From Branchiostoma floridae (taxonomy: Eukaryota; Chordata; Leptocardii; Amphioxiformes; Branchiostomatidae): a stretch of DNA of 64,000 nucleotides. Every line of letters starts with the position of its first letter. Position 1 is the first letter of the stretch. The translations under genes were made by a program, and so were the position numbers. Positions 24,500 to 38,500 of this stretch are shown here, piece by piece. Below the pieces are notes generated by a model. The model saw nothing but the letters and a program-made list of their open reading frames with translations, was not told where the DNA came from and ran no database searches. The stretch is taken from contig NC_049989.1 in assembly GCF_000003815.2 (NCBI RefSeq), positions 8,522,251 through 8,586,250 of the forward strand. The letters run 5' to 3'.

Positions 24500-24974
24500 T
24501 ACTTTTTGCGATTGATCTACCAACCTGTTGAAACTATTTATGGTTGAAATAATGTTGTTGTTTGTTTGTTTATTTAAATGAGGGAGGAATTACTTGGAAA
24601 TACATGTAGATGACCTTAAGGTCATTGACATTGTTGTGATTTAGTAAGTACAAATAACGTTGTGGCAATGTCCTTTCGGTCAAATAGATTCCCATTTCTA
24701 TATCCAGGTTTGTAATCACCATAGTGGTGGTAATAGATAAACGTACTCTAGAGTAAAGTTGTTGTTTTTTTCAAATTTCCTTGCAGTCTTTTAGATTTGC
24801 CCTGACAAATGTAGGAATCACAGGTATATACGTTTGCCTTAATGAAAAGGCACAATACAAACCACGACAAAAAGGTGCCTTACTCTCTTATCCTGCTCTG
24901 GTAAAACAATGGAGATGTTTACCGTCTTATATATATATTTCATAGCGGATGTACTTTTAAATACAGGTGCCAAA

Positions 24975-27900
24975 ATGTCGATGACAGCCATAGTGCAGCA
25001 CTTGCGTGAGAACGTGGGGAAGATGAGGTCTGTAGAGTACCGACGCGAGCAGCTGAGGGCACTGTTACGCTGCATTGATGAGAACCTAGACAGGTGGATA
25101 GAGGTACTGAGGAAGGATCTGCACAAGGTAGGGTATGCATTTGAGTACATGTCACTAAGGACTGTGTACCTACAAAACTTCCAGGTGGAGATACAGGTAT
25201 ACCATGTAGGTACCTGTTATATACTAAGTATATGTTTATAGTGATCTAGGCACTAGTCTTTCACTTTGGTCTAGCTAATCAAGCTTGTCCAAATTGTTTT
25301 ACTGAATTATACTTCATCGGAGTTCATCGTATATTAAAAAACATTGTAGGTACTATACCCTCTAGTGTTTTAGAGCAGGTACAGGCACACTTCACATTTG
25401 GACTGGACCTGTACATACTATTCTACAGATGGAAGGACAGGTCTCTCCCTCAGCCCCTCTATTTTTCCAAAGGCTGAGTTAAGCCATTTTCCCTTTGAAC
25501 AAATGCCCTTAAATTATAGATATCCAAAATTACAAGGACAGGAGTTGACCGAGTAACTTGAATACTCTGTTGGAACTGGTGACATTTGTTGTACTAATAT
25601 TTTGTTTTGCCCTGGCCACCAGCCTAAAATGGAGTGTATGGGTATGGAGGTAAACTACACCAGGAATGAGCTCATTGTTCACTTGAACAACCTGGATGAG
25701 TGGACCAAGCCGGAGTATGTGAAGAAAGAACTGCCACAGATGAGGGACGAGTGTTACATCCAGTACGAGCCGCTAGGTGTCATCCTCGTCATCGGGGCCT
25801 GGAACTATCCAGTGCAGCTTGTCCTGTGCCCTCTCATTGGTGAGTAAAATTTCTGACAAGTCCACTCCAGTCTTACTTCCTGGTTCCTGGTTTTCTTCAG
25901 GAAATGAATGGAGCAGGTGAACAAATAATAACGACATCCTGCTTAAGATAGACCCCAATTCCACCAGACTAGTCACAAAGTCAACCTTTTAGGCTGGTTT
26001 GGGTATTGTGTTTTTCTTCTTTTCAGTGTAAAACTGTAACAATTCAATATGAGCATTTGTGAGTTTTCTTTGTGTCTTCATGGGCAAGTGTCATCTTTAT
26101 CTTCATTCTAATCAGAACAAATGAAGCAGATTTGTTCAACCGCAAGACTTAAAACACTGCACAAACCTCCTGCCCCCTACTACCTAAAAAGATATATAGG
26201 TCCCTGCATCAAAAGTGAATTTACCTTTTCACCTCTAACAAAGCTAGTTTATCATTTTTTCCATCATACAACGTGTCAGGTACAGCTTGATACAGAATGT
26301 TTTCTCCTTGAGCTAACACATGTGTTGTTTCTAGCTGCCATTTCTGCTGGTAACTGTGCTGTAGTGAAGCCTTCTGAGCTGTCTGAAGCCACAGCAGCTC
26401 TTGTGGAAGACCTACTCCCCAAATATCTGGATAAGGCAAGTATAGGGATTAACAATAACATTGATCATCCATATTTTTTTCTGGTATTGTTCCCTAATAA
26501 TGGAGTTTTACTGTTTGATGTTAGTTTGTTGTTACATTGTATCAGAAGAATTTAAAGTCATGTACTGTATGTGCTGCACTGGTTATTTGTTTTGTTATTC
26601 TTTTATCAAAAAAATTTGTTATTGATGAATAATGAAGTCTGGTCCATTCAGTTGTAGACAATGAAATTGGGTACAGTTTTGGTACTTAAAAAATGTAAAA
26701 TGATCCCATCTCTGTCTATATAGCCCATGGACTGTACAGTTCAACACTAAATCAGGGGGTAGTCCGTGTTTTGTGTTCCACAATATTACGCTTTATCATA
26801 CGTACTAAGTGCTTAAGTTGTAGTGCTTAAGTGGTACAAATCATTGTCTTTGGTATGATCGCTTGGCCAAGGTTTGAACCAATGACCTCACATTAAGTTT
26901 CCCTACTATAGGCTATGGCATTAGTACTAATATGTGTACTTCTACATGTATTTATGATGAAATTTATGATCAAAATTTGTGTTTGTTTTATCCAGGACTG
27001 CTTTGCTGTTGTTAACGGAGGTGTGAAGGAGACAACCGAGCTTTTGGAGCAGAAGTTTGACCACATCATGTACACAGGGAACAGTAATGTGGGCAGGATT
27101 GTGATGGCTGCAGCTGCCAAGCACCTGACACCTGTCACACTGGAGCTGGGGGGCAAGTCACCATGCTATGTGGACAAGGACTGTGATGTTGGTCAGTTGA
27201 ACTTTATTTTAGATTTCCACCTTTGACTTGGGGGTGGGGAGCAGACCAGATACTAGAACATTTGGGTCCAGAGAGTCAGGTCCAGGCAGTGTTTCATATC
27301 ATACTATGATATTTAAAGTTGAATGATTGAAATGCTAGGTGAAACTTCTGTCCTTATTTGGATTCTACTAAGCTATGGTGTTTGTGCTAAGGAAAAATGC
27401 TAAAACTTTTTAAGTGGACCTAAGGAAACAAATTTAGGTACATCAATCAGCTCTGCTTTTGTGTGAGATGACCCAAGTCCAGCAACATAACTGGAAAAAT
27501 CATACCATTTATGCAGTTTTGATTGTTTGAAAACTGAATTTCAAATGCATGACAGGTAATCTATGGTTAAGGAAAGAAGTTTGTATAGTTTTCTGCATGT
27601 ACAGTAGAAGCCAGTTAATTGCATAACGGATTAACGTACACTTCTGTTAACTGCACAGAATCTCCAAATTCCAAACTGGTTCGGTCCTGCAAGATAACTT
27701 CGCATTATTGCACCAGTCGGATAATTGCATGGAATTCACTGGCAAATAGGCCGTGCAATTAAGCGACTTCTACTGTATAACAAAATCTTTATCAATGCCC
27801 TTATGTGTTTTGCAGATGTTGCAGCAAGGCGTATTGCGTGGGGTAGGTTTGTGAACTGTGGCCAAACCTGCATCGCCCCTGACTATGTCCTGTGTGCAAG

Positions 27901-30900
27901 TCAGAACCAGGACAGGCTACTGAAGGGCATCCAGGCAGCTCTGGAGGAGTACTTTGGCAAGGACCCCAGGCAGTCTGAAGGTTTGAGGCTAATATTGCTG
28001 TCCAGGGAAAATTCATTACTAGAAAAGAACTCATATAAAATACAACATCATGTCGTTAAAGATAATCAACGGTACACACTAAAAACCTAGGACAGCCCTT
28101 TGTCTGTTTGCCAGGAGAGCACATGGTATTAAGTAGAAATGCAGTGTATTCAAAGAGATTAAAAGTGTTTAAAACATTAACGTTACATTTCATGAAATTT
28201 AAACACAGATGAATCACAACTAGTTTCTGTAGATAAACAGTCCTGAAGTACAGTCCCATGTAGGTGTGTGTCTGGCACAGTAGATAGCATAGGATGCACA
28301 GAGTGCGCACTTTCCCAGTCTACTTTTAGATGTCTCACTTCACAGTCTTTGTAGCTGACCGGGCAAAGTGACTTCAGCTTTGAAGTGTTCTCGCCGCAAT
28401 AGCAATTTCATCACTTTATAAAGTAGTGTTCTGTTTTCCATTCCATTACTACTGGTGTATATATATTAATTGTTTCAACTACATTGATCAAAGACACTAG
28501 TTCTATAAACTTAGTCAACTAGTAGTGTCTTAAACAAGCCACCTATACTATTCTTATCATAAATCTTAGAAAGCACTCTAGATCAGATGTTGACAAGGGC
28601 ACGTTCTGTTTGCACAGATTACTGTCGTATCGTGAACCAGCGCCATTTCCACCGCGTCAAGAGCATGATAGAGAAGACAAAAGGCAGCATCGCGCTCGGC
28701 GGGGATTCTGACGAGAAGGACCTGTACATCAGCCCCACCGTGGTAAAGGACGTCAAACCAACCGATGCACTGATGGAGGCGGAAATCTTCGGCCCCGTCC
28801 TGCCGATCGTGACCGCAGAGAGTGCAGATGACGCCGTTCGTTTCATCAACAGTAGAGACAAGCCGCTTGCGCTGTATGCCTTCGCTAATGACAAGAAGGT
28901 GGGAAATAAAAGGACAATGCTTTGAACTCTTACTAGTTCTCTTTCTTATTCTTCTAAGTTATAATCATATCATAAAAAGAGTAATTTCAAGAAATAAGAT
29001 ACGTACATCTTCTACCTAAGGGTACATCTTTGTTATACTTTTGATATAAATTTTGTAACCATTAGAACCAATTAAGTTCACAAACCTATTCAACAAGTTT
29101 TGAGGCAGTATTATCTTGGCATAGATTCTATCAGTACAAGAAATACCGGTAGTGTTGGGGTCCATGTGCACGTCAATTAATCTGACAATAAGTTTGTATG
29201 TAGGTTCAGCTAATTCCAATTAATACCATTAGAATAGAACTTCTGGTGAAAGTATGCATACTTTACTTCCAGGTTATCCACGACATCGTACAGCGTACGT
29301 CCAGCGGGAGTGTCTGCGGAAATGACACCATGATGCAGATGGCTTTGCCCACGCTGCCGTTCGGAGGTGTCGGTACGAGCGGCATGGGGAACTACCACGG
29401 GAAGTTTGGCTTTCTCACCTTCTCCCACAGGAAGGCAGTGATGGTGAAGGCACTAGCTATGGAAAAGGTAAGAATGTTTGTGTTTGGAATGCTTCTTAAG
29501 TTACTTTATTTATATGACAGAAGATGTCAACTTAGTAATTGTTGCATCAGCTCCCTTGCCATAAGGAATTTTGTAGATTATCTGTAATCTGAGACAAATT
29601 TCTATGGTATTTCTTTGAGATGTATTTTGCAAATATTGATGCTCCCAAAACTTTTATGTTGTTGTTTACATCAGGACTGTCTATTTTGAGATGGTTTCAG
29701 AAACTTGTGTAGCTTGTGTAGCATGATTTTTCACAATTCACAACAGAAATTCAAAATAATTGTGCAATGCTGAAAATATGTTAAATGTGTCTTTCACTTG
29801 AAGGTTTTGTTCCTGATAACTTTTCAATTTTTGAGCCAAAATCAATTTTACAGTTGAAATTTGCATATTTTAAACCAAATCTTCTCATTTTTTAAATTTT
29901 GATCTTGCTTCACAATAACTGTTATTGTTCTTCTCCCTTGCAGGTGAACAGTATCCGTTACCCCCCCTACACGGAGAAAAAGATGAGCTGGATCAATTGG
30001 CTTACTAATAAGAAGGAGAAAAGGAGGGGTGGTCTCTTCAGCTTCATGCCCTTTGCTGTGATAATGACCATCCTGGCAGTTCTCCTCAAGGTAAGCTGTT
30101 CTCCTTCACTGCTCAGCTCTTACATTGTTGCAGCCTAAGAAATGTTTTCATGCCCACCCATTCCCCTTTACTAGTCATTATACAGTCTTTTTAGTATATA
30201 TGATAATTATAACTTTTACTGCAGCTGAACAAGAATCTTAACAAGTGTATATGATGCAATTTCTTTATGGCAAGTTCTTGTAATTTTAGGAAACTGACTA
30301 TGTTCTTGTGCAGTGTTTGGTAGAGTTTCTCTTGCTTGTGTAGTTTCCTGTACACTGTCCTACAGTTCCAATGTAGGCCACATGCCAGGACATAGTTGCA
30401 TGTTGCATATTTGGTCCTTTTATCCATTGGGACAAATTCTTGTATTTTCTGAGACACTTGATTGAATGATAAATTGAATATTAATCCCCCACTAGTTCTG
30501 GACAAAATGGACATAAATCAAAAGGTAAAAAAATGAAAATTAATTGAATCATTCTGTACAGTTATCAATGGTTCTCAAGATACAGAAGTCACCAGCATAT
30601 CCAAATCATAACTATCATAATGAAAACAACAAAATTGTTGACAAACATGTCTCTGCACTTTGATTATTATTTGCAACCAATACCATTTGCATGCAATGGG
30701 TTGCAGTACATTTTTAGTAGCTAAGGTCTTTTTTTCAATAATAGTTAGTACTTGTGTTTAATCTTCTTTATTTTTCCTTCATTTTTTGTCATCAAACTCA
30801 TTCAGAGTTACTTGCACACAACAGTTCCCTCTAAGGCAGCTTCTCTCTATCAAGCGATGTGATTGTCATTCTGTATTGATTATGCTACTGTTTTGTCCAA

Positions 30901-31321
30901 TCATGTGCTTAAACAGTATGTTGATCATCAGTATGCTGTTGCCAGTGCTGTATAGACAAAGTACCTGTCTTCTTATGACTTACGCTACAGACCTCGACAA
31001 TGATTCCTCTCTTGTACAGGTACTAACTGTGATGACCTACCTTGCCTAGTAAAGGTATTTGTTCTCTCTTGCAACTTTTCTCCTTTGTTCAATATGTTCA
31101 ACTTTTGTAATGAATAATATTTGCACTTTCTTCCTTCTGAACCTCCTCCCTTCTGCTTGAGTACACATTTGTTAGTTTGTTTGTTTGTATATCTTTATTC
31201 ATCCAGGGTTACATCTTGCCTGGCTGGTGATTTTACGGGTGGGGTGGAGGGGGCTGATAGCATTTGTAAACTTGTGGTATACATGCATGTTTTTGTTTGT
31301 TTCTTCCAGTTCTTTGGATAG
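24975..31321 (+). CDS. ALDH3A2: Aldehyde dehydrogenase family 3 (fatty aldehyde dehydrogenase-like)
   Basis: NAD(P)-dependent oxidation of (fatty) aldehydes to acids. Coding exons: 24975-25127, 25623-25839, 26335-26435, 26996-27191, 27816-27980, 28618-28898, 29273-29467, 29944-30090, 31310-31321; 488 residues, against 485 in human ALDH3A2. Visible family features: [18 protein letters not shown], general base Glu207 in LELGGKSP, catalytic Cys241 in [11 protein letters not shown] (the same numbering as human FALDH), EIFGPVLPI, and [20 protein letters not shown]. The C-terminal exon encodes a basic linker and a hydrophobic segment (about 466-485; [16 protein letters not shown]), expected to anchor the enzyme in a membrane such as the ER. 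The intron after 26435 uses a GC donor (AAG|GCAAGT). Two other possible last exons lie before the FFG-stop exon. Family is certain; the exact orthologue within ALDH3 is inferred from the tail. Confidence 0.93.
27602..27775. mobile_element. 174-bp pogo/Tigger-like MITE with TA target duplication
   Basis: It is bounded by TA dinucleotides (27600-27601 and 27776-27777). Terminal inverted repeats of about 26 bp read CAGTAGAAGCCAGTTAATTG on the left and CAGTAGAAGTCGCTTAATTG on the right, reversed. TA duplication and CAGTAGAA-type ends are typical of the pogo/Tigger group. Non-coding; in ALDH3 intron 5. Confidence 0.8.
31020..31049 (+). other. Candidate alternative terminal exon of ALDH3
   Basis: A good acceptor (cctctcttgtacag) precedes a short in-frame reading VLTVMTYLA then stop. 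It would lengthen the hydrophobic tail in place of FFG-stop. A third possible acceptor (cgctacag, about 30988) gives [15 protein letters not shown]. Which ones are used cannot be read from sequence. Confidence 0.35.
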
Positions 31322-34300
31322 TTGCTAGGACACAACAAACAAATGCCTGGGTCATGATGACACAACAATGGGCCGTCGGGACAGCGTGAGACCCGTAAAG
31401 ACGAAGAGAACTTTTGTTTTTACAAATCGCCAGAGAATATTTCTCATAATAATGCCAGTAACATCATATTCATTGTAAATCAGTTTTAGATAATAGCAAA
31501 AATTATGTTGTGTATTTATGCAATTTATAACAGGATTCAATTGAGATTAATCTTGTAATTTAAATGGCATTCTTGATCATGATAATAATTACTCTTAGTC
31601 ATGGAGATTAGAAGCCAGTATCCAAAATTTTTAAGATTTGATATTGACCCACAAGCAAATAAGTTGACATACATGATGAAATTGCCATGTTTGAAAGCAT
31701 AAGCATTACCTAATTATGTTATGGTATCATGTCTACTATCAGTACAGATAATTCTATTTACTTGTCCTTTTACTACAATTCCATACATTGAAGAAGATTA
31801 TTTTCTAATTGTTCATTAATAGAACATTTAGCAAGCTATGTACTATAGATTATGTAATTATAAAGAGAAATGCTGTTAGCTGACTTTTGACCGTAAGAAA
31901 TTATTACATTACTTGGTATTGATATGACAAAATAGTATCAGTGGCTCCAATGTTTATGATGAAGAAATATTTGTTAAGAAATAAGACTTAATGCTATGAA
32001 TGACATCAATGATTGAATGGATCTAGAAGCACCTGATAGTCATGTGTGAAAATACTTTATAACGTTACAGAGAAATGGTTTGGTTTTGCAGAATGTCAAT
32101 GATTTTGGCACGGGACATGAGTTTTGATTGAAAAGGATAGTCACATACGTTTTCCACACTATTAAAAGTACACTATGTAAGATTTTGGCCCCCAAAACTG
32201 ACAATATACACCCCACTCATCAGTCAGTCACACAAGATAGTTATGATTATGTTTCTGTTGGAAGATCACAGTTTTTAAACATCTTTGTATGAGACAATGA
32301 TGTTACAACTTCCCTGAATATTGACATGCAATGCTAAAGTGTTGATCTACATGTAACTTACCTTGTATAGCAAAGAAATTGTAGAAAAGTTTCCATTTTG
32401 TATAGTCCTAATCTTACATAGAGCATCTTTAACGTCCGCAACATGGGACCAAATTGGTCATGAACTCATCCTGAAGTCAATGTGAAAATAGATGATGCTG
32501 CTACAAAATTTTGAATAATTAACATTGTTTTGAGTAAGAGTTTTTTGCTTTATCTGACTGTAGTGTGCCAACTACTGCTAAATGATTATCCAGATCGGTT
32601 TTGTCTGATTAAAAAAAAGTAACCACCATCCATGCTTTTGTTGGTTTTTATTTCTTGTGAGGCCATGTTTGATTGTATTTACTGTGGAACAATGGTGAAA
32701 TGATGAAAAATATGAACCAGCACAAGTTAAAGCCGTTTTTTTTCTTGGACCGGTCCTAAAAAACGGGCCTGAAAAAAATCAGTGTACCGGCACTGTAAGG
32801 TAACAGGCGCTTATGTGTCTTGAGGCTTATTGGTCCAAGAAATGAACAAGATTTAAGTACAGGAGAATCTATCGTCATTTTACCAAGTTTCTACAGTCAA
32901 ACTTGGTCTAACTTAATAGAGGCCGATAGTGTTGTTAACGTGAAGATAGGATACTCCACCAAACAGAGACTTTGTAGCGAAGTGGACCATTGTTTTGAGT
33001 ATCGTCCACTCACAAACAATTAGGTCCGGTGTGACAGCGATCTCGCCCCCCCGGGGGGCGAGATCACAAGCGTTTTCGCCCCCCTTTAGCGTTTTCGCCC
33101 CCCCCCCCCCCGAGCAGCTGGCTACTACATATTACAGGTGCGCTACCTGGTACTCTACTGCACCTGAGGAGTAACGTATATGGTGTGTTACCTGGTACCT
33201 ATATGGCACCTTATTACCGTACCGTAAGATGTCATACCTCGAAAGTCGATATTATATTGTTCGGTGCAAACATGACATTGAAATGAAAAAAGACAATTTT
33301 TGCAGCTGAGGTGGCATAAAACAGTGCTACTGCGAACGTATAAATCAACACCGTCTATGGTACGGAATGCGTCAGCTATATGTTTTCAATTTGTCACAGT
33401 GTTTTCTTTCTTGTGCTGGAAACATTTCCAAAGCAGTAACAAAAACACACGTGAATAATAGTTTCTCATTATAAACACTATCTACGCGCAAGTTGATATA
33501 GCTGTTGCTAAATGCTACACAAACACTGGTAATAAAGTACCTGTCTTAAGAAACACGGGTAAATGCATCAGTTCCTAAATACTCGAAAAGACAGTCATGC
33601 TGGAGGTGAAGATATCCCTTGGCCAGGTGCATATACCAAAATGTGCGTTATTCTAATTAATATCTAATATTTGCATAATTAATAAGACATTACATAGTTC
33701 TTTTGTGGTCACTTCATTGTAGAAACTTCATATTGGAGATATATAGGTTGCTTGAGGACAGGTGAATACAATGAAATACATCTTATGTCAAGACTCAGGT
33801 ATATGCAATAATGGGAATACAAGGGACCAAACCCTCCTTGTCTGTTACAAGTTCAACTATCTTATTACCATGTAATCACCTTAATATTGATACTATGAAT
33901 GGAGTTATGTATCAAACTCGTGTACTGATATCATTCTGAAACTACATTTTGTGATTTATACCAATCAACTTCTACCACCTTATGTAAACCCGTTTTTTTA
34001 GGGGGGGGGCGAAATCGCTAAAGGGGGGCGAGGTAGGGGGCGAGATCACTAGCCGGGGAGGGCGAGATCGCTAGTGATTTCGCCCCGGGGGGGCGAGATC
34101 GCTAGTGATTTCGCCCCCGGGGGGGCGAGATCACGGGGGGGCGAAAACGCTGTCACACCGGACCTGGACCGTACCTGTACGTAAAGTTTCTGTACTGGTA
34201 CCCACCCCTACTATACAGGCTTTTTATTAGATGTCATCTGCGCCAAGTTATATTACAGTATATGCCCCATAAAACACACGAAGATGCTATTGCTTAATCC

Positions 34301-35506
34301 AATCATCCGCTAATGTGGACACTGGGGGATTCACATTCTAATTACTATGACGACAAAGCCTATGCACAGCTTTTCAAGTGACTTAAGTTGGTGCTATGTT
34401 GGAGTACAGCAAGTCTGTTACACGTGTCAACATACGTATACAAACTGTATACATGCTACTGATGAACTCCAACTTGGTCGCAACAAATTGTTATAGTCAA
34501 ACAAAAGCCTGTACACATAGCTTTCTTCTACGAAAACACACATGTAACGTTATGACACACCTCTGCTAAAGTGGTAGCGAACCACTGGCCTCAAAGATTT
34601 GGATAAGAAGGCCTGAGGTTCTTTCTTACAAGACTCGAACATACCCATGTGTAACCACCAATAGGATGCTTTAATGCATGTAACGTTATATGATCTTCAG
34701 ATTACAAGGGCATTCCATAAGCAAAAGCACAGCAGCCCACGAGAAACATGCCAAAATATATGATAAAAATCGCGATCGCGATGATGTCACGGTGACGCAG
34801 TGGTAGGCAAAAAGCAGGTGTTGGGCAAAATATTGATTTACATATTAACCAGTAATTTGAGCCGCTAATTTGAATATCAAATTTTGATCCAATCTACTGA
34901 CGTCCTGGTAGGCAACAACCGTCCAATACTCCGGATATAAACAACAACAGCGATCGCTCGTATTGATAAACATTTAAAGCTGGGACTTAAACAGTGTCAT
35001 TAAACGGTCATTATGACGACGGATTTTAATTGTAAATTCCAACATGAAGAAAGTGAACTTGTCAGCATTTCTTAAAAAAAACAAACCTAGAGCATTCCGC
35101 CAAATTTTGAGTAATTCTAATTCCTTCGAGGTAAAATCCCCCCCCCCCCCCCCCCATTAGATAAAAGATGGCGACAAAGTTTACCAACCTCTAATATTCA
35201 GAATAATCTTCTTGTTCTTGGAAAATTAAACATGCTTAAGATTGGATAATCTTGGCTATAATGTTGTTCGTCCGTCGACGAAGTCGATGAAGACCGCTTT
35301 CGTCCATGCGTCCATTATTCTGGTAGTCATCTTTCTGTAATGTAGTTAGCAGTTCAACCAATGAGAGAGCGACAATCGTTTAATTTCATTTTAACTGAAA
35401 ATGATCAGGTGGTCATCCAGGTGGCCATCCAGGTGGCCATGGTTTATTCATACAGGGCGGGGCTTCTCCCCATGGCCCACACCTTGTCCACACCTGTCCG
35501 GATAGG
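31322..35506. other. Intergenic between ALDH3 and the ZP-domain gene
   Basis: The first part probably contains the ALDH3 3' UTR (AT-rich, no ORF). It contains the TIR-bounded G/C-tract element (33,022-34,165), flanked by related ggaccggtcct / ctggaccgtacctgtacg segments that may be part of an older element. A C17 run lies near 35,140. No gene is supported. Confidence 0.55.
33022..34165. mobile_element. 1.14-kb TIR-bounded non-autonomous element with G/C-tract subterminal repeats
   Basis: A perfect 18-bp terminal inverted repeat: aggtccggtgtgacagcg at 33022-33039 and its complement at 34148-34165. Both ends continue with inverted arrays of C or G runs joined by gatctcgccccc / gggcgagatcgctagtgatt units; the right array is longer. 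The 900-bp interior is ordinary AT-rich DNA without ORFs. No target duplication is obvious. Probably a DNA transposon derivative; superfamily unknown. Confidence 0.75.
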
Positions 35507-35514
35507 TATAAATA
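35507..35514 (+). promoter_or_regulatory. TATA box of the LDLa-VWA-ZP gene
   Basis: TATAAATA sits 59 bp before the start codon, leaving room for a start site near 35,537-35,545 and a short 5' UTR. It is the only well-placed TATA box seen in the window. Confidence 0.7.
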
Positions 35515-35572
35515 CGGCACCCTCACACCCAGACGGTCATTTCTGGAAGCGGTGCAACTCCTGGTGGTCGTT

Positions 35573-38500
35573 ATGGCAGCGCTGCACGGTCTGCTCCTGG
35601 TCTTCACCGCCAGTCTGGTGCTGGGCTACTCTCAAGACGGTAAGGAGCTCTGTTTACTTGAATTGTTCTTCTTTTACTCAGAAAATTGACGCTTCATGTT
35701 CGTTCTTGGTCTGACATTAAAGCAGACTAACCAACACGCATTCGTAAGGCCTGCATAGAATGTATTCCAGCGCTGTAGACGTAGTTCGTTGGAACGAAGT
35801 AGAATTAGTTTCCTCGTGCACGTGGCATAGATTGTATCATTCACAATTTGGATGTAAGTTTTTACTCTGGCAGGGATTATATGTATGCAAGTCAAAATGT
35901 TAACGTACAGGTCTTGGGGAAATATTTTATTCGGGTGTTTTTAGAAATAACAATGAGGTCATTTTTAGCACTTGACGATATTTTGGGATAGTAATGTTCT
36001 CCGTAGCAAATATTGTATGGCGGTTTAAGTTATCACTCGGGCAGGGATTAAATGTATGCAAGTCAAAATGTGGCCATTGAAGTCCTTTACATTCCTATAT
36101 CGAGTATCTTAAAAAAAACTACAACGTCAATTGTAGCACTTGACGATATTTTGGAATACTGATATTTTGTTCTTCGCGTTTGATTTTCCCTTGTACGCGT
36201 AGTTCGGAATGACATCCCAGCCTACGCTAGCTCTGACGATGGCGACAGCGGCTACCTGGGCGCTCTTGTGAACCTACTGAACAACGGCCTGACCGAAGTC
36301 CTGGAGAAACCAAAGCGCCAATTGGACGAGGAAGAAGGCAGCGGGTCGCCCGAAGAACTACCACCAACAGAATCTGTACAAAGTAAGTTCAACTGCCAAT
36401 TTGAATAACCGTCCGTAGTAAAACTGGTTCTGTATTATTGCGAGTTCATCGTCTAAACTCGTTCTCCATATCAAATCGTTAAATTTGTGTAGCTTTAGTA
36501 TACCCGTGTCTGCAACAATGTTTGCTGTAGAGTCAACTATTTTGACGTTTTATCTTGAACAATTATTGATATTCTATACAGCCTTTGAATGCAATGTCAA
36601 CGAGACCGTATCGTTCCTATGGCGATGTGACGGCGGTGAGGACTGTGCCGACGGAGCTGACGAAGCAGACTGCGACGGTAAGTCATTTCTGCTGATGAAA
36701 ATTCTACAAGGCTCGCATGCATATATAACGTTATCATCCGTTGTTTTAAACTTTATAGAAGTTTTGCATACAAGTTGGCACACGCGCGCTTGTGGCAACG
36801 GTCACTGATAACACAACTTTGCAGCGTTCTGGCCCATTTTTTGAGTCAGACGTCTTTTAACCTCATCACATGTACGTAACCACTCTGTAAAATCTTGCCA
36901 GGTTTCTGTGGAGATGCAGGGTACCCGTCTGAAGACTGTGCGTGCGACGATTGCTCCGCCGCCCGTGAATCTCTCATTTGTGCATGTCCTTTCGACCAAT
37001 GTAATTCAGAGTTGTCGGCTTCCTGTGAAGGTACGTTTTGAACTCTTCGGTTACTAGTAAAACTTTTTGACACTGATATCTTTAGGCCTGAGTTTGCGAG
37101 TGGTACAGGCATTACGCAATTTCACAAGCGCAATTCGAAGCTGAATCGCAACATTGTCACGCCTGGAAATTTTCGAAACAATACAAACGTTGCCACTTTC
37201 CGTGTCCTCCAGTGATGTTGGTCTCTGACATTACCATGTAAACCAGTACTTTATTATTGATACTCCTTCACGTTTTTTTGTTTGTTAGACTCTGACACCA
37301 GCGACACACCGACTTACACACAGACCAAACATCTAGTGTATGGAGGAAGAGTGTCCGCACGTAAGTATATTTAAAGTTATGCAATAATTAAATGAATCTT
37401 TCATTCGAATTTTATGATTTTTGTCATTCACTTGACATCATAACTAATTTTCCTTCCCTTTTCATCTACATGTAAATTTATTAAATTGCTGGGCATCTTT
37501 TTTTCAAATATCTTGTTGGAAGTTCGTTTTTTCTATTTTCCATGGTATCTTGTCCCATTATCTATCCATCCCTTAGTCTAAAATATGAAAATTATGTCAC
37601 AAATAACCACATAACGCCACTTTATTTGCTGAAAACCGTCACTAGAACTATGCTTGCCCTACGTGTAATGACTATCATTTCTTTTCTTAAGCTTGCTACG
37701 AGCTTATCCAGCTGTTTTTCGTGGTCGACGGTTCGGCGAGTCTCGGCATCATGAACTTCGAAAAGGTGAAAAAGTTCATGCGCGATGCCGTGGACTCGTT
37801 TGTCATCGGGCCTGGTCACACCTCTGCTGCGGTCATCCAGTATGCGTACGACTATCGGCAAGAAATCAAACTGAATCAGTACCAAGACAGGTGAGACAAT
37901 TTTTGTAATAGTGTACGTATTAGTAACAATCAAACCCTACTAATTCATATCCTGTTCACCTGACTTTTTATAGCTAGTCCAATATCTATATTTATAATAT
38001 GTGGTGGGTGGGTGCGCCCTCTAGCTCGGGCACTTGCCACACGACATTGTGCCAGGTGGGTGGATGGATGGATGCGCCCTCTAGCTTGGGCACAAGCCAC
38101 ACGACATTGTGCCAGTTCAGTGTAAATAGTGCTGTTGAAATACTTGAGCACAGCACCACTTTTTCCTTTTTAATCACTTAACATTTAAACGCTTATTTTT
38201 GATAACCAATGCCCCGCAATACTTACAAAGGACTGACCTGTTGATATCGTATTTGAAAAATGTTTTACGCCCTTTATCGCTGTGACGTTTCAAGTCTTTT
38301 GTTTTCCTACTATTTTTACTACGCTTTTCTCATGATTTTGCTCTAAAGAAATAACTTATTAAACTTCTCACATCCACAGTGCTTCCCTGAAAAACGCCAT
38401 CGCGTGCATTGTGTATCTGGACGGTGCTGGCACGCAGACTGCCGCCGCCATCAACGCCATGGTAAACGCAGCTTTGCTGGTCCCCACTTCTGGCAAGCGG

